64,000 nucleotides of DNA, from the NCBI RefSeq assembly GCF_002159835.1, contig NZ_NFJL01000001.1, positions 372,001 to 436,000 of the forward strand, written 5' to 3'. Positions 1 through 8,391 of this stretch are shown piece by piece. The notes under the pieces are model-generated. The model ran no database searches. It worked only from the letters and a program-made list of their open reading frames with translations, and had not been told where the DNA came from. The translations under genes and the position numbers were made by a program. The stretch comes from Blautia sp. An249 (GTDB lineage: Bacteria; Bacillota; Clostridia; Lachnospirales; Lachnospiraceae). Numbering within the stretch: position 1 is the stretch's first letter; each line of letters begins with the position of its first letter.

Positions 1-1
1 A

Positions 2-1030
2 TATGAACAACTGTGCCGTTTAAAGGGAATCCGGGAAGAAAAATACAGAACTTATTTCACAGAGCGAAGCGGCAAAGAGGCAGTGGAACATCTTTTTTAT
101 CTGACCAGCGGATTAAAATCCCAGATTCTGGGAGAAGATCAGATTTTAACACAGGTAAAGGACGCCCTGTCACTGGCACGGGAACATTTTACCACAGACG
201 GTGTTCTGGAAGTTTTGTTTCGGATGGCGGTAACAGCAGGGAAAAAGATTAAGACCGAAGTTCCTTTTTCCCATGGAAATCCTTCAGTGATTCATCAGGC
301 CATTGAGTTTCTCAGGGAGAGAGGAATTGCAATGGAAAACAAAGTCTGCATGGTAATCGGAAACGGAGAAATGGGAAAGATTGCGGCTCAGACTTTACGA
401 GAAGCAGGGGCGGATGTGACGGTAACGGTGCGTCAGTACCGAAGCGGCGTAGTGAATATTCCTCTGGGATGCAAGCGGATCAACTATGGAGAGCGAATGG
501 AATATCTGCCGCAGTGTGATCTGGTAGTCAGCGCCACTGCAAGCCCTAACTATACTCTGAAAGAAGAGCTTTTTCAGGAACAGACCCTGAATAAGCCGGT
601 TGTGATGATTGATTTGGCAGTTCCAAGAGACATTGATCCGAAACTTGCGGACAATGAGTGGATTACCCTTTATGACATGGACAGTTTTAAAGTGGAGAAT
701 CATTCTGCTTATATGGCGGAAAATCTGGAGCAGGCCGGGGCGATTGTACAAAAGCAGATGGATGAGTTTTATGACTGGTATAATGGGAGGACGGTGATTC
801 CGAGAATTCAGGAGATTAAAGAAGAAGCCGTTCAGGATCTGAATCTGCGGATCGGAAAGATTCTGCGAAATACTCCTATGGAAGAAGGCGACAGGGAGAA
901 ATTACAGGAGGCCATCAGTGTTTCTGCGGGAAAGGTAGTCAACAAAATGATTTTCGGTTTACGGGATTCTCTGTCTCAGGATGCCTTTCTGGAATGTGTG
1001 GCGGGATTGGAGAAGCTTTATGAAAACTAA
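2..1030 (+). CDS. hemA: Glutamyl-tRNA reductase, 5' end outside window
   Basis: Reduces glutamyl-tRNA(Glu) to glutamate-1-semialdehyde with NADPH, the first committed step of C5 tetrapyrrole synthesis. The reading frame is open from base 2, so the N-terminal catalytic cysteine region lies before the window. Visible are the family signature around GLKSQILGEDQI, the NADPH-binding stretch VIGNGEMGKIAA, and a C-terminal helical dimerisation region ending QDAFLECVAGLEKLYEN. The stop overlaps the start of the next gene, and hem genes follow directly, so it is the promoter-side member of the hem operon. Identification is secure; only the start is missing. Confidence 0.95.
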   Translation, partial: YEQLCRLKGIREEKYRTYFTERSGKEAVEHLFYLTSGLKSQILGEDQILTQVKDALSLAREHFTTDGVLEVLFRMAVTAGKKIKTEVPFSHGNPSVIHQAIEFLRERGIAMENKVCMVIGNGEMGKIAAQTLREAGADVTVTVRQYRSGVVNIPLGCKRINYGERMEYLPQCDLVVSATASPNYTLKEELFQEQTLNKPVVMIDLAVPRDIDPKLADNEWITLYDMDSFKVENHSAYMAENLEQAGAIVQKQMDEFYDWYNGRTVIPRIQEIKEEAVQDLNLRIGKILRNTPMEEGDREKLQEAISVSAGKVVNKMIFGLRDSLSQDAFLECVAGLEKLYEN

Positions 1031-1499
1031 AAAATATTTTCCCATGTTTGTAAATCTGGAAGATAAACAGATTGTAGTGGCAGGAGGCGGGAATATCGCC
1101 ACACGGAGAGTCCGGACCCTGCTGAATTTTACCAGAAATATCCGGGTAGTAGCGCCGGAAGTAACCGCAGAATTAAGTGAACTGGCGAAGGTGGGACATA
1201 TTATCTGGATTCAGAGAGAAGTAAAAAGAATCGACTTTCAGGATGCCTATATGGTGATTGCCGCCACCAGCGACGGGAGAATCAATGATGATATTTACCG
1301 GATTTGTAAAGAAGAAGGAATTTATGTAAATATAGCCAGTGATCGGGAGAAATGCGACTTCCATTTTCCCGGTATTGTCCGCTTTGAGGAAATTACTATA
1401 GGAATTAATGCAAGCGGTGTCAATCATAAAAAGGCGAAAGAAGTCAGAGAGAAAATAGAGAAAGTATTAGCAGACAGCAAAGAGGAGAAGGATGAGTAG
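1020..1499 (+). CDS. Precorrin-2 dehydrogenase (siroheme synthase N-terminal domain)
   Basis: A 159-residue NAD(P)-binding protein beginning MKTKKYFPMFVNLEDKQ with the nucleotide-binding turn VAGGGNIATRR, as in the N-terminal domain of CysG/Met8p or stand-alone SirC/YlnF. It oxidises precorrin-2 to sirohydrochlorin in siroheme or anaerobic cobalamin synthesis. The ATG at 1020 overlaps the end of hemA and the 3' end overlaps hemC, so the genes are translationally coupled. The protein is short, lacks the C-terminal methyltransferase module, and that activity is supplied by the cobA-hemD gene two genes downstream. Whether it also chelates iron cannot be judged from sequence. Confidence 0.85.
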   Translation: MKTKKYFPMFVNLEDKQIVVAGGGNIATRRVRTLLNFTRNIRVVAPEVTAELSELAKVGHIIWIQREVKRIDFQDAYMVIAATSDGRINDDIYRICKEEGIYVNIASDREKCDFHFPGIVRFEEITIGINASGVNHKKAKEVREKIEKVLADSKEEKDE

Positions 1500-2394
1500 G
1501 ACAGATTCTGGAAAAAAAGTGATTATCGGAAGCCGGGAGAGCCGGCTGGCGGTGATTCAAAGTGAAATGGTAAAGAAGTTTTTAGAAGAGAATCATCCGG
1601 ACTATACGGTGGAGATTCTGACCATGAAAACAACAGGAGATAAAATTTTAGACAGAACCCTGGATAAAATCGGAGGGAAGGGACTGTTTGTAAAGGAACT
1701 GGATCGGGCTTTGGCAGACAGAAGAAGTGACATTTCGGTACACAGCCTGAAGGATATGCCCATGGAGCTTCCTCCGGAACTGCCGATTCTGGCTTATTCC
1801 AAAAGAGAAGATCCCAGAGACGTACTGGTACTTCCAAAAGGGAAGGAAGAGCCGGATCCGGAGAAACCGCTGGGCTGTTCCAGCTTAAGGAGAATCCTGC
1901 AGCTTCAGGAAATTTATCCGGAAATGGAGTTTAAAAGTATCCGGGGCAACGTTCTGACCCGGCTGAAGAAACTGGACGACGGGGAATATGGCGGACTGAT
2001 TCTGGCTGCAGCAGGATTGAAACGGCTGGGGCTGGAGGATAGAATCAGCCGTTATTTTACGCCGGAAGAAGTGATTCCGGCAGCGGGTCAGGGAATCTTA
2101 GCTGTGCAGGGAAGAAGAGGAGAGGATTATTCCTGTCTGGATACTTATGGTGATGAAGATGCTTTTTATGCAGCTTTAGCAGAGCGGGCCTTTGTACGGT
2201 ATCTGGACGGGGGCTGCTCTTCACCGGTAGCGGCGCATGCCACAGTAAAAGAAGAGCAGATACAGATTCGGGGACTGTATTATAATCCGGAGACGAAGGC
2301 TTACGGAAGAGGCACTTTGGAAGGGAAGAAAGAAGACGCTTCCTGTTTAGGAGAACAACTGGCACAGAGGCTGAAGGAGGAGATTGACGGATGA
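1492..2394 (+). CDS. hemC: Hydroxymethylbilane synthase (porphobilinogen deaminase)
   Basis: Polymerises four porphobilinogens into hydroxymethylbilane. The 300-residue length is typical. The N-terminal motif IGSRESRLAVIQSEMV, the IRGNVLTRL stretch near residue 150 and the cofactor-attachment motif LDGGCSSPVAAH with Cys242 (dipyrromethane cofactor) are all visible. It overlaps its neighbours on both sides by a few bases (ATG inside the end of the dehydrogenase gene; stop overlapping cobA-hemD), consistent with a single polycistronic message. Confidence 0.95.
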   Translation: MSRTDSGKKVIIGSRESRLAVIQSEMVKKFLEENHPDYTVEILTMKTTGDKILDRTLDKIGGKGLFVKELDRALADRRSDISVHSLKDMPMELPPELPILAYSKREDPRDVLVLPKGKEEPDPEKPLGCSSLRRILQLQEIYPEMEFKSIRGNVLTRLKKLDDGEYGGLILAAAGLKRLGLEDRISRYFTPEEVIPAAGQGILAVQGRRGEDYSCLDTYGDEDAFYAALAERAFVRYLDGGCSSPVAAHATVKEEQIQIRGLYYNPETKAYGRGTLEGKKEDASCLGEQLAQRLKEEIDG

Positions 2395-3908
2395 GTGATG
2401 GAAAAGTATGGCTGGTAGGAGCCGGACCGGGAGATGCGGGACTTTTCACCTTAAAGGGGAAAGAGGTGCTGAACCAGGCAGATGTGGTTGTTTATGACAG
2501 TCTGGTAGGCCAGGGAATTATGACTATGATTCCTTCCAGAGCAAAGAAAATTAACGTTGGAAAACGTGCCAGCAATCATACCATGCCCCAGGAGCAGATT
2601 AATGAAGTTTTATTGAGAGAGGCAAAAAAGGGGCAGAAAGTCGTGCGCCTGAAAGGGGGAGATCCCTTTTTATTCGGCAGAGGCGGCGAGGAGCTGGAGC
2701 TTTTAGAAGAGGAGCAGATTCCCTACGAAATTGTTCCGGGAGTCACTTCTCCCATTTCCGTTCCGGCCTATAACGGGATTCCGGTAACTCACCGGGATTA
2801 TTGTTCTTCCGTTCACATTATTACGGGACATAAGAAAGCGGGAGCCGAATACGACATTGATTTTGAGGCTCTTGTAAGGACAAAGGGAACCCTGGTATTT
2901 CTGATGGGAGTAACGGCTCTTTCTGATATTTGCCAGGGACTGCTTAAAGCAGGAATGGACAGGGAAATGCCGGCAGCGATTCTGCAGAAAGGAACTACCG
3001 CCCGGCAAAAGAGAATTGTAGCCACTGTTTCCACTCTTGCAGAGGAAGTAAGGCGGCAGGGAATCGAAACACCGGCCATTATCGTAGTGGGAAAGGTCTG
3101 TGCCCTTGCAGATAAGTTTTCCTGGTATGAAAAGCTTCCCCTGGCCGGATGGAAGGTGCTTCTTACAAGACCGAAAGATCTGATTTCCTCCATGGCCGGT
3201 AAACTGCGGAGAATGGGAGCAGAGGTTCTGGAACTTCCTGCAATCCGCACAGAACCCATTGAGGAAAATCCGGAGCTTGAAAAAGCGATGGAAGTTCTTT
3301 CCGAATATCAGTGGCTCGTATTTACAAGTCCCACGGGAGTCAAAGTATTTTTTCAGCAGATGAAAAAATATGGAAAAGATATAAGAAGTCTGGGCCAGGC
3401 GAAGGTTGCGGCAATTGGCGAGGGAACCAGAAAGAAGCTGGAGGAGAGAGGGATCTTTGTGGATCTGATGCCGGAAGTATATGACGGCGCTTCTCTTGGA
3501 AAAGCCCTGGCAGAAGTCTGTGACGGTTCTGAGAAGATTCTGATTCCAAGAGCGAGACTGGGAACCAGAGAATTGCTGATCCCACTGGAAGAGAAAGGAA
3601 TTCACACAGACGATATTCCTACTTATGACACGCTGTATGAATCCAGCGAGTTTATAGACGAAAAGAAAGAATTTGAAACAGGCAGGGTAGACTGTGCCGT
3701 ATTTACCAGCGCTTCCACGGTAAAAGGCTTCGTGGAAAGCACCAGAGGACTGGATTATTCCAGGGTAAAAGCCGCCTGCATCGGAAAGCAGACCAGGGCG
3801 GCGGCCGACGCTTACGGTATGGAAACGTACATGGCCGATAAGGCAACGATGGACAGTCTGGCAGAGTTAGTAATTAAAATGAAAGAAGGCATGGAATCAT
3901 GGAAATGA
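2391..3908 (+). CDS. cobA-hemD: Fused uroporphyrinogen-III C-methyltransferase / uroporphyrinogen-III synthase
   Basis: A 505-residue two-domain enzyme. Residues about 1-245 are a SUMT-type SAM methyltransferase (VGAGPGDAGLFTLKG near the N-terminus; LKGGDPFLFGRGGEE further in), which turns uroporphyrinogen III into precorrin-2. Residues about 250-500 are a HemD-type synthase that cyclises hydroxymethylbilane (WKVLLTRP at its start, VFTSASTV near the end). The fusion is common in Clostridia and joins the step that makes uroporphyrinogen III with the one that diverts it to siroheme/cobalamin. Overlaps hemC and hemB by a few bases. Confidence 0.93.
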   Translation: MSDGKVWLVGAGPGDAGLFTLKGKEVLNQADVVVYDSLVGQGIMTMIPSRAKKINVGKRASNHTMPQEQINEVLLREAKKGQKVVRLKGGDPFLFGRGGEELELLEEEQIPYEIVPGVTSPISVPAYNGIPVTHRDYCSSVHIITGHKKAGAEYDIDFEALVRTKGTLVFLMGVTALSDICQGLLKAGMDREMPAAILQKGTTARQKRIVATVSTLAEEVRRQGIETPAIIVVGKVCALADKFSWYEKLPLAGWKVLLTRPKDLISSMAGKLRRMGAEVLELPAIRTEPIEENPELEKAMEVLSEYQWLVFTSPTGVKVFFQQMKKYGKDIRSLGQAKVAAIGEGTRKKLEERGIFVDLMPEVYDGASLGKALAEVCDGSEKILIPRARLGTRELLIPLEEKGIHTDDIPTYDTLYESSEFIDEKKEFETGRVDCAVFTSASTVKGFVESTRGLDYSRVKAACIGKQTRAAADAYGMETYMADKATMDSLAELVIKMKEGMESWK

Positions 3909-4882
3909 CAAAACGTCCCAGAAGACTGAGAAGCAGCGAGACTTTACGGAAAATGGTAAGAGAAACCAGAATGGATAAATCGTCTCTGATTTATCCCATG
4001 TTTGTAATGGACGGGGAGAACCGGGTTCAGGAGATCCCTTCCATGGAAGGTCAGTACCGCTATACAACCGATCGTATGGGAGAGGAACTGGAACGGCTTG
4101 CAGATGCAGGAGTAGACAAGGTAATGCTTTTTGGCATTCCGGAGAAAAAAGACGAACTGGGAAGTCAGGCCTATGCAGAAGACGGAATCGTGCAGCGGGC
4201 TTTGCGGGAAGGGAAAAAGCAGTTCCCGGACATGTATTTTCTGACGGACGTCTGTATGTGCGAATATACTTCCCACGGGCACTGCGGAGTCCTTTGCGGA
4301 CAGGATGTGGACAATGACGAAACTCTGAAACTTTTGGCAAAAACAGCGCTGTCCCATGTACAGGCAGGGGCAGATATGGTGGCGCCTTCGGATATGATGG
4401 ACGGAAGAGTAAAGGCGATCCGGGAATGTCTGGATGCCCATGGATTTATCAATACCCCCATTATGTCCTATGCAGTGAAATACGCCTCCGGCTTTTACGG
4501 CCCGTTCCGGGATGCAGCCGGTTCTGCCCCTTCTTTCGGGGACAGAAAAAGTTATCAGATGGACTATCATAACAGGAAAGAGGGACTGAAAGAAGCCCTG
4601 ACCGATGTGGAGGAAGGGGCAGATATTATTATGGTAAAGCCGGCCCTTTCTTATCTGGATGTTCTTTCAGAGGTATCCAAAGCCGTTCAGGTTCCTGTGG
4701 CTGCCTATAGTGTCAGCGGGGAATATGCCATGGTAAAGGCAGGAGCAAAAATGGGCTGGATAGAAGAAGAGAAAATCATCTGCGAGATGGCAGTCAGTAC
4801 GTATCGGGCGGGAGCAGGAATCTATCTGACTTACTTTGCCAAAGAACTGGCAAAATTTATGGATGAGGGGAGAATCGGATAA
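3899..4882 (+). CDS. hemB: Delta-aminolevulinic acid dehydratase (porphobilinogen synthase)
   Basis: Condenses two 5-aminolevulinates to porphobilinogen. The 327-residue length is typical. The zinc site of the Zn-dependent subfamily is intact (DVCMCEYTSHGHCG; Cys119, Cys121, Cys129). Both Schiff-base lysines are visible: Lys194 in YAVKYASGFYGPF and Lys247 in IIMVKPALSYLD. The ATG at 3899 overlaps the end of cobA-hemD. The stop shares bases with the hemL start, so the operon stays coupled. Confidence 0.96.
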   Translation: MEMTKRPRRLRSSETLRKMVRETRMDKSSLIYPMFVMDGENRVQEIPSMEGQYRYTTDRMGEELERLADAGVDKVMLFGIPEKKDELGSQAYAEDGIVQRALREGKKQFPDMYFLTDVCMCEYTSHGHCGVLCGQDVDNDETLKLLAKTALSHVQAGADMVAPSDMMDGRVKAIRECLDAHGFINTPIMSYAVKYASGFYGPFRDAAGSAPSFGDRKSYQMDYHNRKEGLKEALTDVEEGADIIMVKPALSYLDVLSEVSKAVQVPVAAYSVSGEYAMVKAGAKMGWIEEEKIICEMAVSTYRAGAGIYLTYFAKELAKFMDEGRIG

Positions 4883-6174
4883 TGGGTACACGATCAGAAG
4901 AATTATTTCAACGTGCAGTAAAAAGAATCCCCGGAGGGGTGAACAGTCCGGTACGGGCTTACGGATCGGTGGAGGAAACGCCCCGCTTTATACAGGGGGC
5001 TGCCGGCAGTTATATTTTTGATGCAGACGGCAGAAAGTATATCGATTATATTTGTTCCTGGGGTCCGATGATTCTGGGTCATAATGATGAACGAATCAAG
5101 GACAGCGTAATCAGAGCCTGTGAAAACGGACTCAGTTACGGTTGTGCTACAGAAATTGAAGTGGAAATGGCAGAATTCATCTGTGAGAGAGTTCCCCATA
5201 TAGAGATGATACGTATGGTAAATTCCGGAACAGAGGCGGTCATGAGCGCAGTCAGAGCCGCCAGAGGATTCACAGGAAAAGATAAGATTATCAAGTTTGC
5301 CGGCTGTTACCACGGCCACAGCGATGCCATGCTGGTAAGCGCCGGTTCCGGCGTTATGACAAGCGGAGTTTCCGACAGTGCAGGAGTACCCAGGGGCTGT
5401 ACCCAGGATACCCTTCAGGCAGTTTACAACGACCTGGAGAGCGTGAAAAACTTAATGGAAGCTTATGACGGCCAGGTGGCGGCAATTATTGTGGAGCCGG
5501 TAGGCGCCAATATGGGTGTGGTTCCTCCCAGATTCGGCTTTCTGGAAGGCCTGAGAAAATTATGCGACGATCACCGGGCAGTTCTGATTTTTGATGAGGT
5601 AATTACCGGATTCCGTCTGGGATTTACCGGGGCGGCCGGATATTACCGGGTACGGCCGGATTTGGTTACTTACGGAAAAATTATCGGAGCCGGTCTTCCG
5701 GTGGGCGCGTACGGCGGCAGACGGGAGATTATGGAAATGGTGGCTCCGGTAGGTAAGGTTTATCAGGCCGGAACGTTAAGCGGAAACCCGATTGCCATGG
5801 CGGCAGGTCTGACACAGCTTAAAATTTTATATGAGCATCCGGAAATTTATGACCATTTGGTGCAGTCCGGAGAACGCCTGTATGGAGGAATAGAGAAACT
5901 GATTATAAGATATGAGCTGCCTTTAAGAATCAATCATGTGGAATCCCTGGGCTGTCTCTTCTTTACAGAAGAAAAGGTGGAAGATTACGAAAGTGCAAAG
6001 AAAGCGGATACGGGGGCATTCTCCCGATACTTTACCTATATGCTGAATCATGGGGTACATCTGGCTCCGTCTCAGTTTGAGGCCATGTTCCTGTCAGATG
6101 CCCATACCAGTGAGGATATTGACACCACACTGGAACTGGCGGAAAAATTTTTCAGACAGAGGGAATCCTTGTGA
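4882..6174 (+). CDS. hemL: Glutamate-1-semialdehyde 2,1-aminomutase
   Basis: PLP enzyme that isomerises glutamate-1-semialdehyde to 5-aminolevulinate, the partner of HemA. 430 residues, with the class III aminotransferase features PVRAYGSV, GTEAVMSAVRAAR, the metal/PLP Asp in LIFDEVITGFR, and the PLP lysine Lys266 in TYGKIIGAGLPVGAYGG. It is the last hem gene; a sigma-A-like promoter for the next gene overlaps its stop codon. With HemA, HemB, HemC and the HemD domain it completes synthesis to uroporphyrinogen III. Confidence 0.95.
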   Translation: MGTRSEELFQRAVKRIPGGVNSPVRAYGSVEETPRFIQGAAGSYIFDADGRKYIDYICSWGPMILGHNDERIKDSVIRACENGLSYGCATEIEVEMAEFICERVPHIEMIRMVNSGTEAVMSAVRAARGFTGKDKIIKFAGCYHGHSDAMLVSAGSGVMTSGVSDSAGVPRGCTQDTLQAVYNDLESVKNLMEAYDGQVAAIIVEPVGANMGVVPPRFGFLEGLRKLCDDHRAVLIFDEVITGFRLGFTGAAGYYRVRPDLVTYGKIIGAGLPVGAYGGRREIMEMVAPVGKVYQAGTLSGNPIAMAAGLTQLKILYEHPEIYDHLVQSGERLYGGIEKLIIRYELPLRINHVESLGCLFFTEEKVEDYESAKKADTGAFSRYFTYMLNHGVHLAPSQFEAMFLSDAHTSEDIDTTLELAEKFFRQRESL

Positions 6175-6197
6175 TAGAAAAAAAACTGTGATATAAT
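6169..6197 (+). promoter_or_regulatory. Sigma-A-type promoter for the lactonase gene
   Basis: TTGTGA (6169-6174), 17-base spacer, TATAAT (6192-6197). It overlaps the last codon region of hemL and lies about 30 bases upstream of the lactonase start, which has a GGAGG ribosome binding site. This suggests separate transcription of the lactonase. Confidence 0.6.
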
Positions 6198-6225
6198 AAA
6201 TCAAGTTTATTTTGGAGGTTATCCT

Positions 6226-7293
6226 ATGAATAAGAAAAAATATGTGGCATATGTGGGAACCTATACCCATGGATCCAGCAAGGGAATTCATGTGTATGAT
6301 GTAGATGTGGAAGAAGGCACACTGACAGAAAAACAGGAAGTAGAGGTGAGCAATGCGTCTCATATTACTGTCTCCAAAAATGGAAAATATCTGTATTCCA
6401 TAGAAGACGAGGGGGTAGCTGTTTTTGCCAGGGACGGCGAGGGCTGTCTGACCAGGATTAACAGTGTGAACATTGATGGAATGAGAGGCTGTTTTTTATC
6501 CACGGATGTGGATGGAAAATATCTCTATGTGGCCGGGTATCACGACGGAAAAGTAACGGTGGTTCATACGCACCGGGACGGCCGCCTGGGAAGTCTGATG
6601 GACGGCGTTTTTCATAAAGGTCTCGGCAGCGTGGCGGAACGCAATTTCCGGCCTCATGTAAACTGTGTGCGTCCTACTCCGGATAACAAATATCTGTGCG
6701 CGGTAGACAACGGGATTGATCAGGTAAAGATTTACCGGATTAACCGGAGAAGGAACAAGCTGGAATTGGTGGATATTGTAAGATGCGAGCGGGAATCGGG
6801 TCCCCGTCTGATCCGGTTCAGCGAAGACGGAAAATATGCATATATTATCTTCGAACTGAGCAATCAGATTCGTGTTTACCGTTACAGTGACAATGGAAAG
6901 ACGCCGGAATTTGAGTATCTTCAGTCTGTAAGTACCTTATCCAAAGACGGAGAGAAAGATAAAGTCCATGATGCAGCCAGCGCTCTGGCTCTGGCTCCGG
7001 ACGGAAAACATTTATTCTGTTCCACAGCCGGGGACGATACGGTGGCAATGTTTGAAATTGACCCGGATACAGGGCTGCTTACCAAGAAACTGGTGCTTCC
7101 AATCAGCGGCTCTTACCCAAAGGATATTGCAATTTTTCCGGATAATAAACATCTGGCAGTGGCAAATCATGAGAGCAACACCATTACCACGTTTACAATT
7201 GACTATGAAAAGAATCTGCTCATAATGAAAGGAAAACCTCTTTCTGTAGAAACACCCAACTGTATTAATTTCTGGACAGTTCCGGAAGAGTAG
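6226..7293 (+). CDS. Lactonase family protein (6-phosphogluconolactonase-like beta-propeller)
   Basis: 355 residues with the repeated beta-propeller pattern of the YkgB/Pgl lactonase family: an N-terminal YVGTYTHGSSKGIHVYDVD, repeats such as SKNGKYLYSIEDEG, PDNKYLCAVDNGIDQVKIYRI and APDGKHLFCSTAGDDTVAMFEID, and a C-terminal ANHESNTITTFTID. Characterised members hydrolyse 6-phosphogluconolactone; others act on different lactones or have unknown substrates. No pentose-phosphate gene lies beside it, so substrate is unassigned. A terminator hairpin follows. Confidence 0.8.
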   Translation: MNKKKYVAYVGTYTHGSSKGIHVYDVDVEEGTLTEKQEVEVSNASHITVSKNGKYLYSIEDEGVAVFARDGEGCLTRINSVNIDGMRGCFLSTDVDGKYLYVAGYHDGKVTVVHTHRDGRLGSLMDGVFHKGLGSVAERNFRPHVNCVRPTPDNKYLCAVDNGIDQVKIYRINRRRNKLELVDIVRCERESGPRLIRFSEDGKYAYIIFELSNQIRVYRYSDNGKTPEFEYLQSVSTLSKDGEKDKVHDAASALALAPDGKHLFCSTAGDDTVAMFEIDPDTGLLTKKLVLPISGSYPKDIAIFPDNKHLAVANHESNTITTFTIDYEKNLLIMKGKPLSVETPNCINFWTVPEE

Positions 7294-7323
7294 CACAGGT
7301 CTGTAAATAATTCTGTAATCAGG

Positions 7324-7361
7324 AAGCGCCGGTTCCGGTATATGTCGGTTCCGGCGCTTTT
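7324..7361 (+). terminator. Rho-independent terminator after the lactonase gene
   Basis: A 9-bp GC-rich stem (AAGCGCCGG / CCGGCGCTT), an 18-base loop and a T tract, 30 bases after the lactonase stop. Confidence 0.75.
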
Positions 7362-7398
7362 GTATCTTAATCTTCAAATCCAGACGCATAGATTTCTT

Positions 7399-7887
7399 TT
7401 AAATTTCCACCAGATGAAGTGTGTTCTCATGCTCTTTTATTATCTTCATCAAATCTTCCGTTTTCAGCCAGACAGTTGCGGTATTCTCGTTTGGGTGGAT
7501 ACCGATCAGTCCTGGCTTATCCAAAAATGCCCTGTCAAGGAAAGCCTGAACTCTGTGTTCTTTGTCATTCAAAATTCCGAGAGGCGTTACGGCGCCGGGA
7601 ATAAGTCCCATAATAGACTTTAGATCGTCTGCCGACGCAAAAGACAGAGTGCGCGTGTTGTTTGCCCGCTTAAAATCTTTCAGATTTACTTTTTTATCCC
7701 CTTTAACCGTTATTAAATAGTAATTCCGCTTCTTGTCATCACGTACAAAAAGATTTTTTGCCTCCGCTTCCGGATAGGGCAAATCAACAGCTGACATTTC
7801 CTCCATATTAAATACCGCCTCATGTTCGGTAATTTCGTACCCTATATTGAGCGAATTCAGATAATCGTAGACTTCTGATTTGTTCAT
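7399..7887 (-). CDS. YbaK/ProX-type aminoacyl-tRNA deacylase
   Basis: 162-residue YbaK/EbsC-domain protein of the kind that hydrolyses mischarged tRNA(Pro) (Ala or Cys) in trans, resembling the PrdX/ProXp-ala group. Visible features are TEHEAVFNMEEM near the N-terminus, the conserved lysines in VKGDKKVNLKDFK, and the substrate loop GLIPGAVTPLGIL followed by HPNENTATVWL. It is a single gene on the minus strand, convergent with the lactonase. Substrate specificity (Ala versus Cys) cannot be fixed by eye. Confidence 0.8.
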   Translation of the reverse strand: MNKSEVYDYLNSLNIGYEITEHEAVFNMEEMSAVDLPYPEAEAKNLFVRDDKKRNYYLITVKGDKKVNLKDFKRANNTRTLSFASADDLKSIMGLIPGAVTPLGILNDKEHRVQAFLDRAFLDKPGLIGIHPNENTATVWLKTEDLMKIIKEHENTLHLVEI

Positions 7888-7935
7888 TTCTTATTTCCTG
7901 CCTTTCCTGTTTTTTAGTACATAATTCATTATATC

Positions 7936-7972
7936 AAAAAAATGCTGAAGTCTCACGACCTCAGCGTTTTTT
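7936..7972 (-). terminator. Terminator of the amt-PII operon
   Basis: Stem CGCTGA(G)G / (C)TTCAGC-type hairpin flanked by A and T runs on both sides, so it can act in both directions. It lies just downstream of the PII gene stop on the minus strand. Confidence 0.65.
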
Positions 7973-8013
7973 ATAGGAATTTCTATATTCCCCGTTTCAG
8001 TTAAAGAGGATGG

Positions 8014-8370
8014 TTAGTCATTTGCCTGAATGGCATCGTATCCTGTTTCTTTTGTACGGATTTTATATGCGGTTTTAATTTCATAGCTGAAAATTTTACC
8101 ATCCCCGTTTTCCCCTGTATAAGCCGCTTTCTGAATGGCTTCGATGGTTTTTTTCTCCCATTCTTCAGAAGATACAATAATTTCGAATTTGATTTTGGGA
8201 TGGATTTGCAGATCAATCTGCATACCGCGTACCACCTCTTCATAGCCTCTCTGTATTCCGCAGCCCATAACCTGAGAAACAGTTAACCCATTTACCCCGA
8301 TTTCGTCCAGAGCTGCTTTTACATCTTCAAACTTTTCTTCCCGAATAATGGCTTCTATTTTAATCATCAT
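8014..8370 (-). CDS. PII nitrogen-regulatory protein (GlnB/GlnK family)
   Basis: 118-residue PII signal protein starting MMIKIEAIIREEKFEDVKAAL. The T-loop region runs about residues 37-55 (GIQRGYEEVVRGMQIDLQI) and the body has KIKFEIIVSSEEW and the B-loop-like YTGENGDGKIFSYE, which bind ATP and 2-oxoglutarate in characterised PII proteins. The usual RTGE B-loop is TGENGDG, a Clostridial-type variant. It lies 21 bases downstream of amt in the same operon, so the expected role is gating ammonium uptake through the Amt channel (GlnK-like). Confidence 0.88.
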   Translation of the reverse strand: MMIKIEAIIREEKFEDVKAALDEIGVNGLTVSQVMGCGIQRGYEEVVRGMQIDLQIHPKIKFEIIVSSEEWEKKTIEAIQKAAYTGENGDGKIFSYEIKTAYKIRTKETGYDAIQAND

Positions 8371-8391
8371 AGTCGTTTTCCTCCCTGCAGA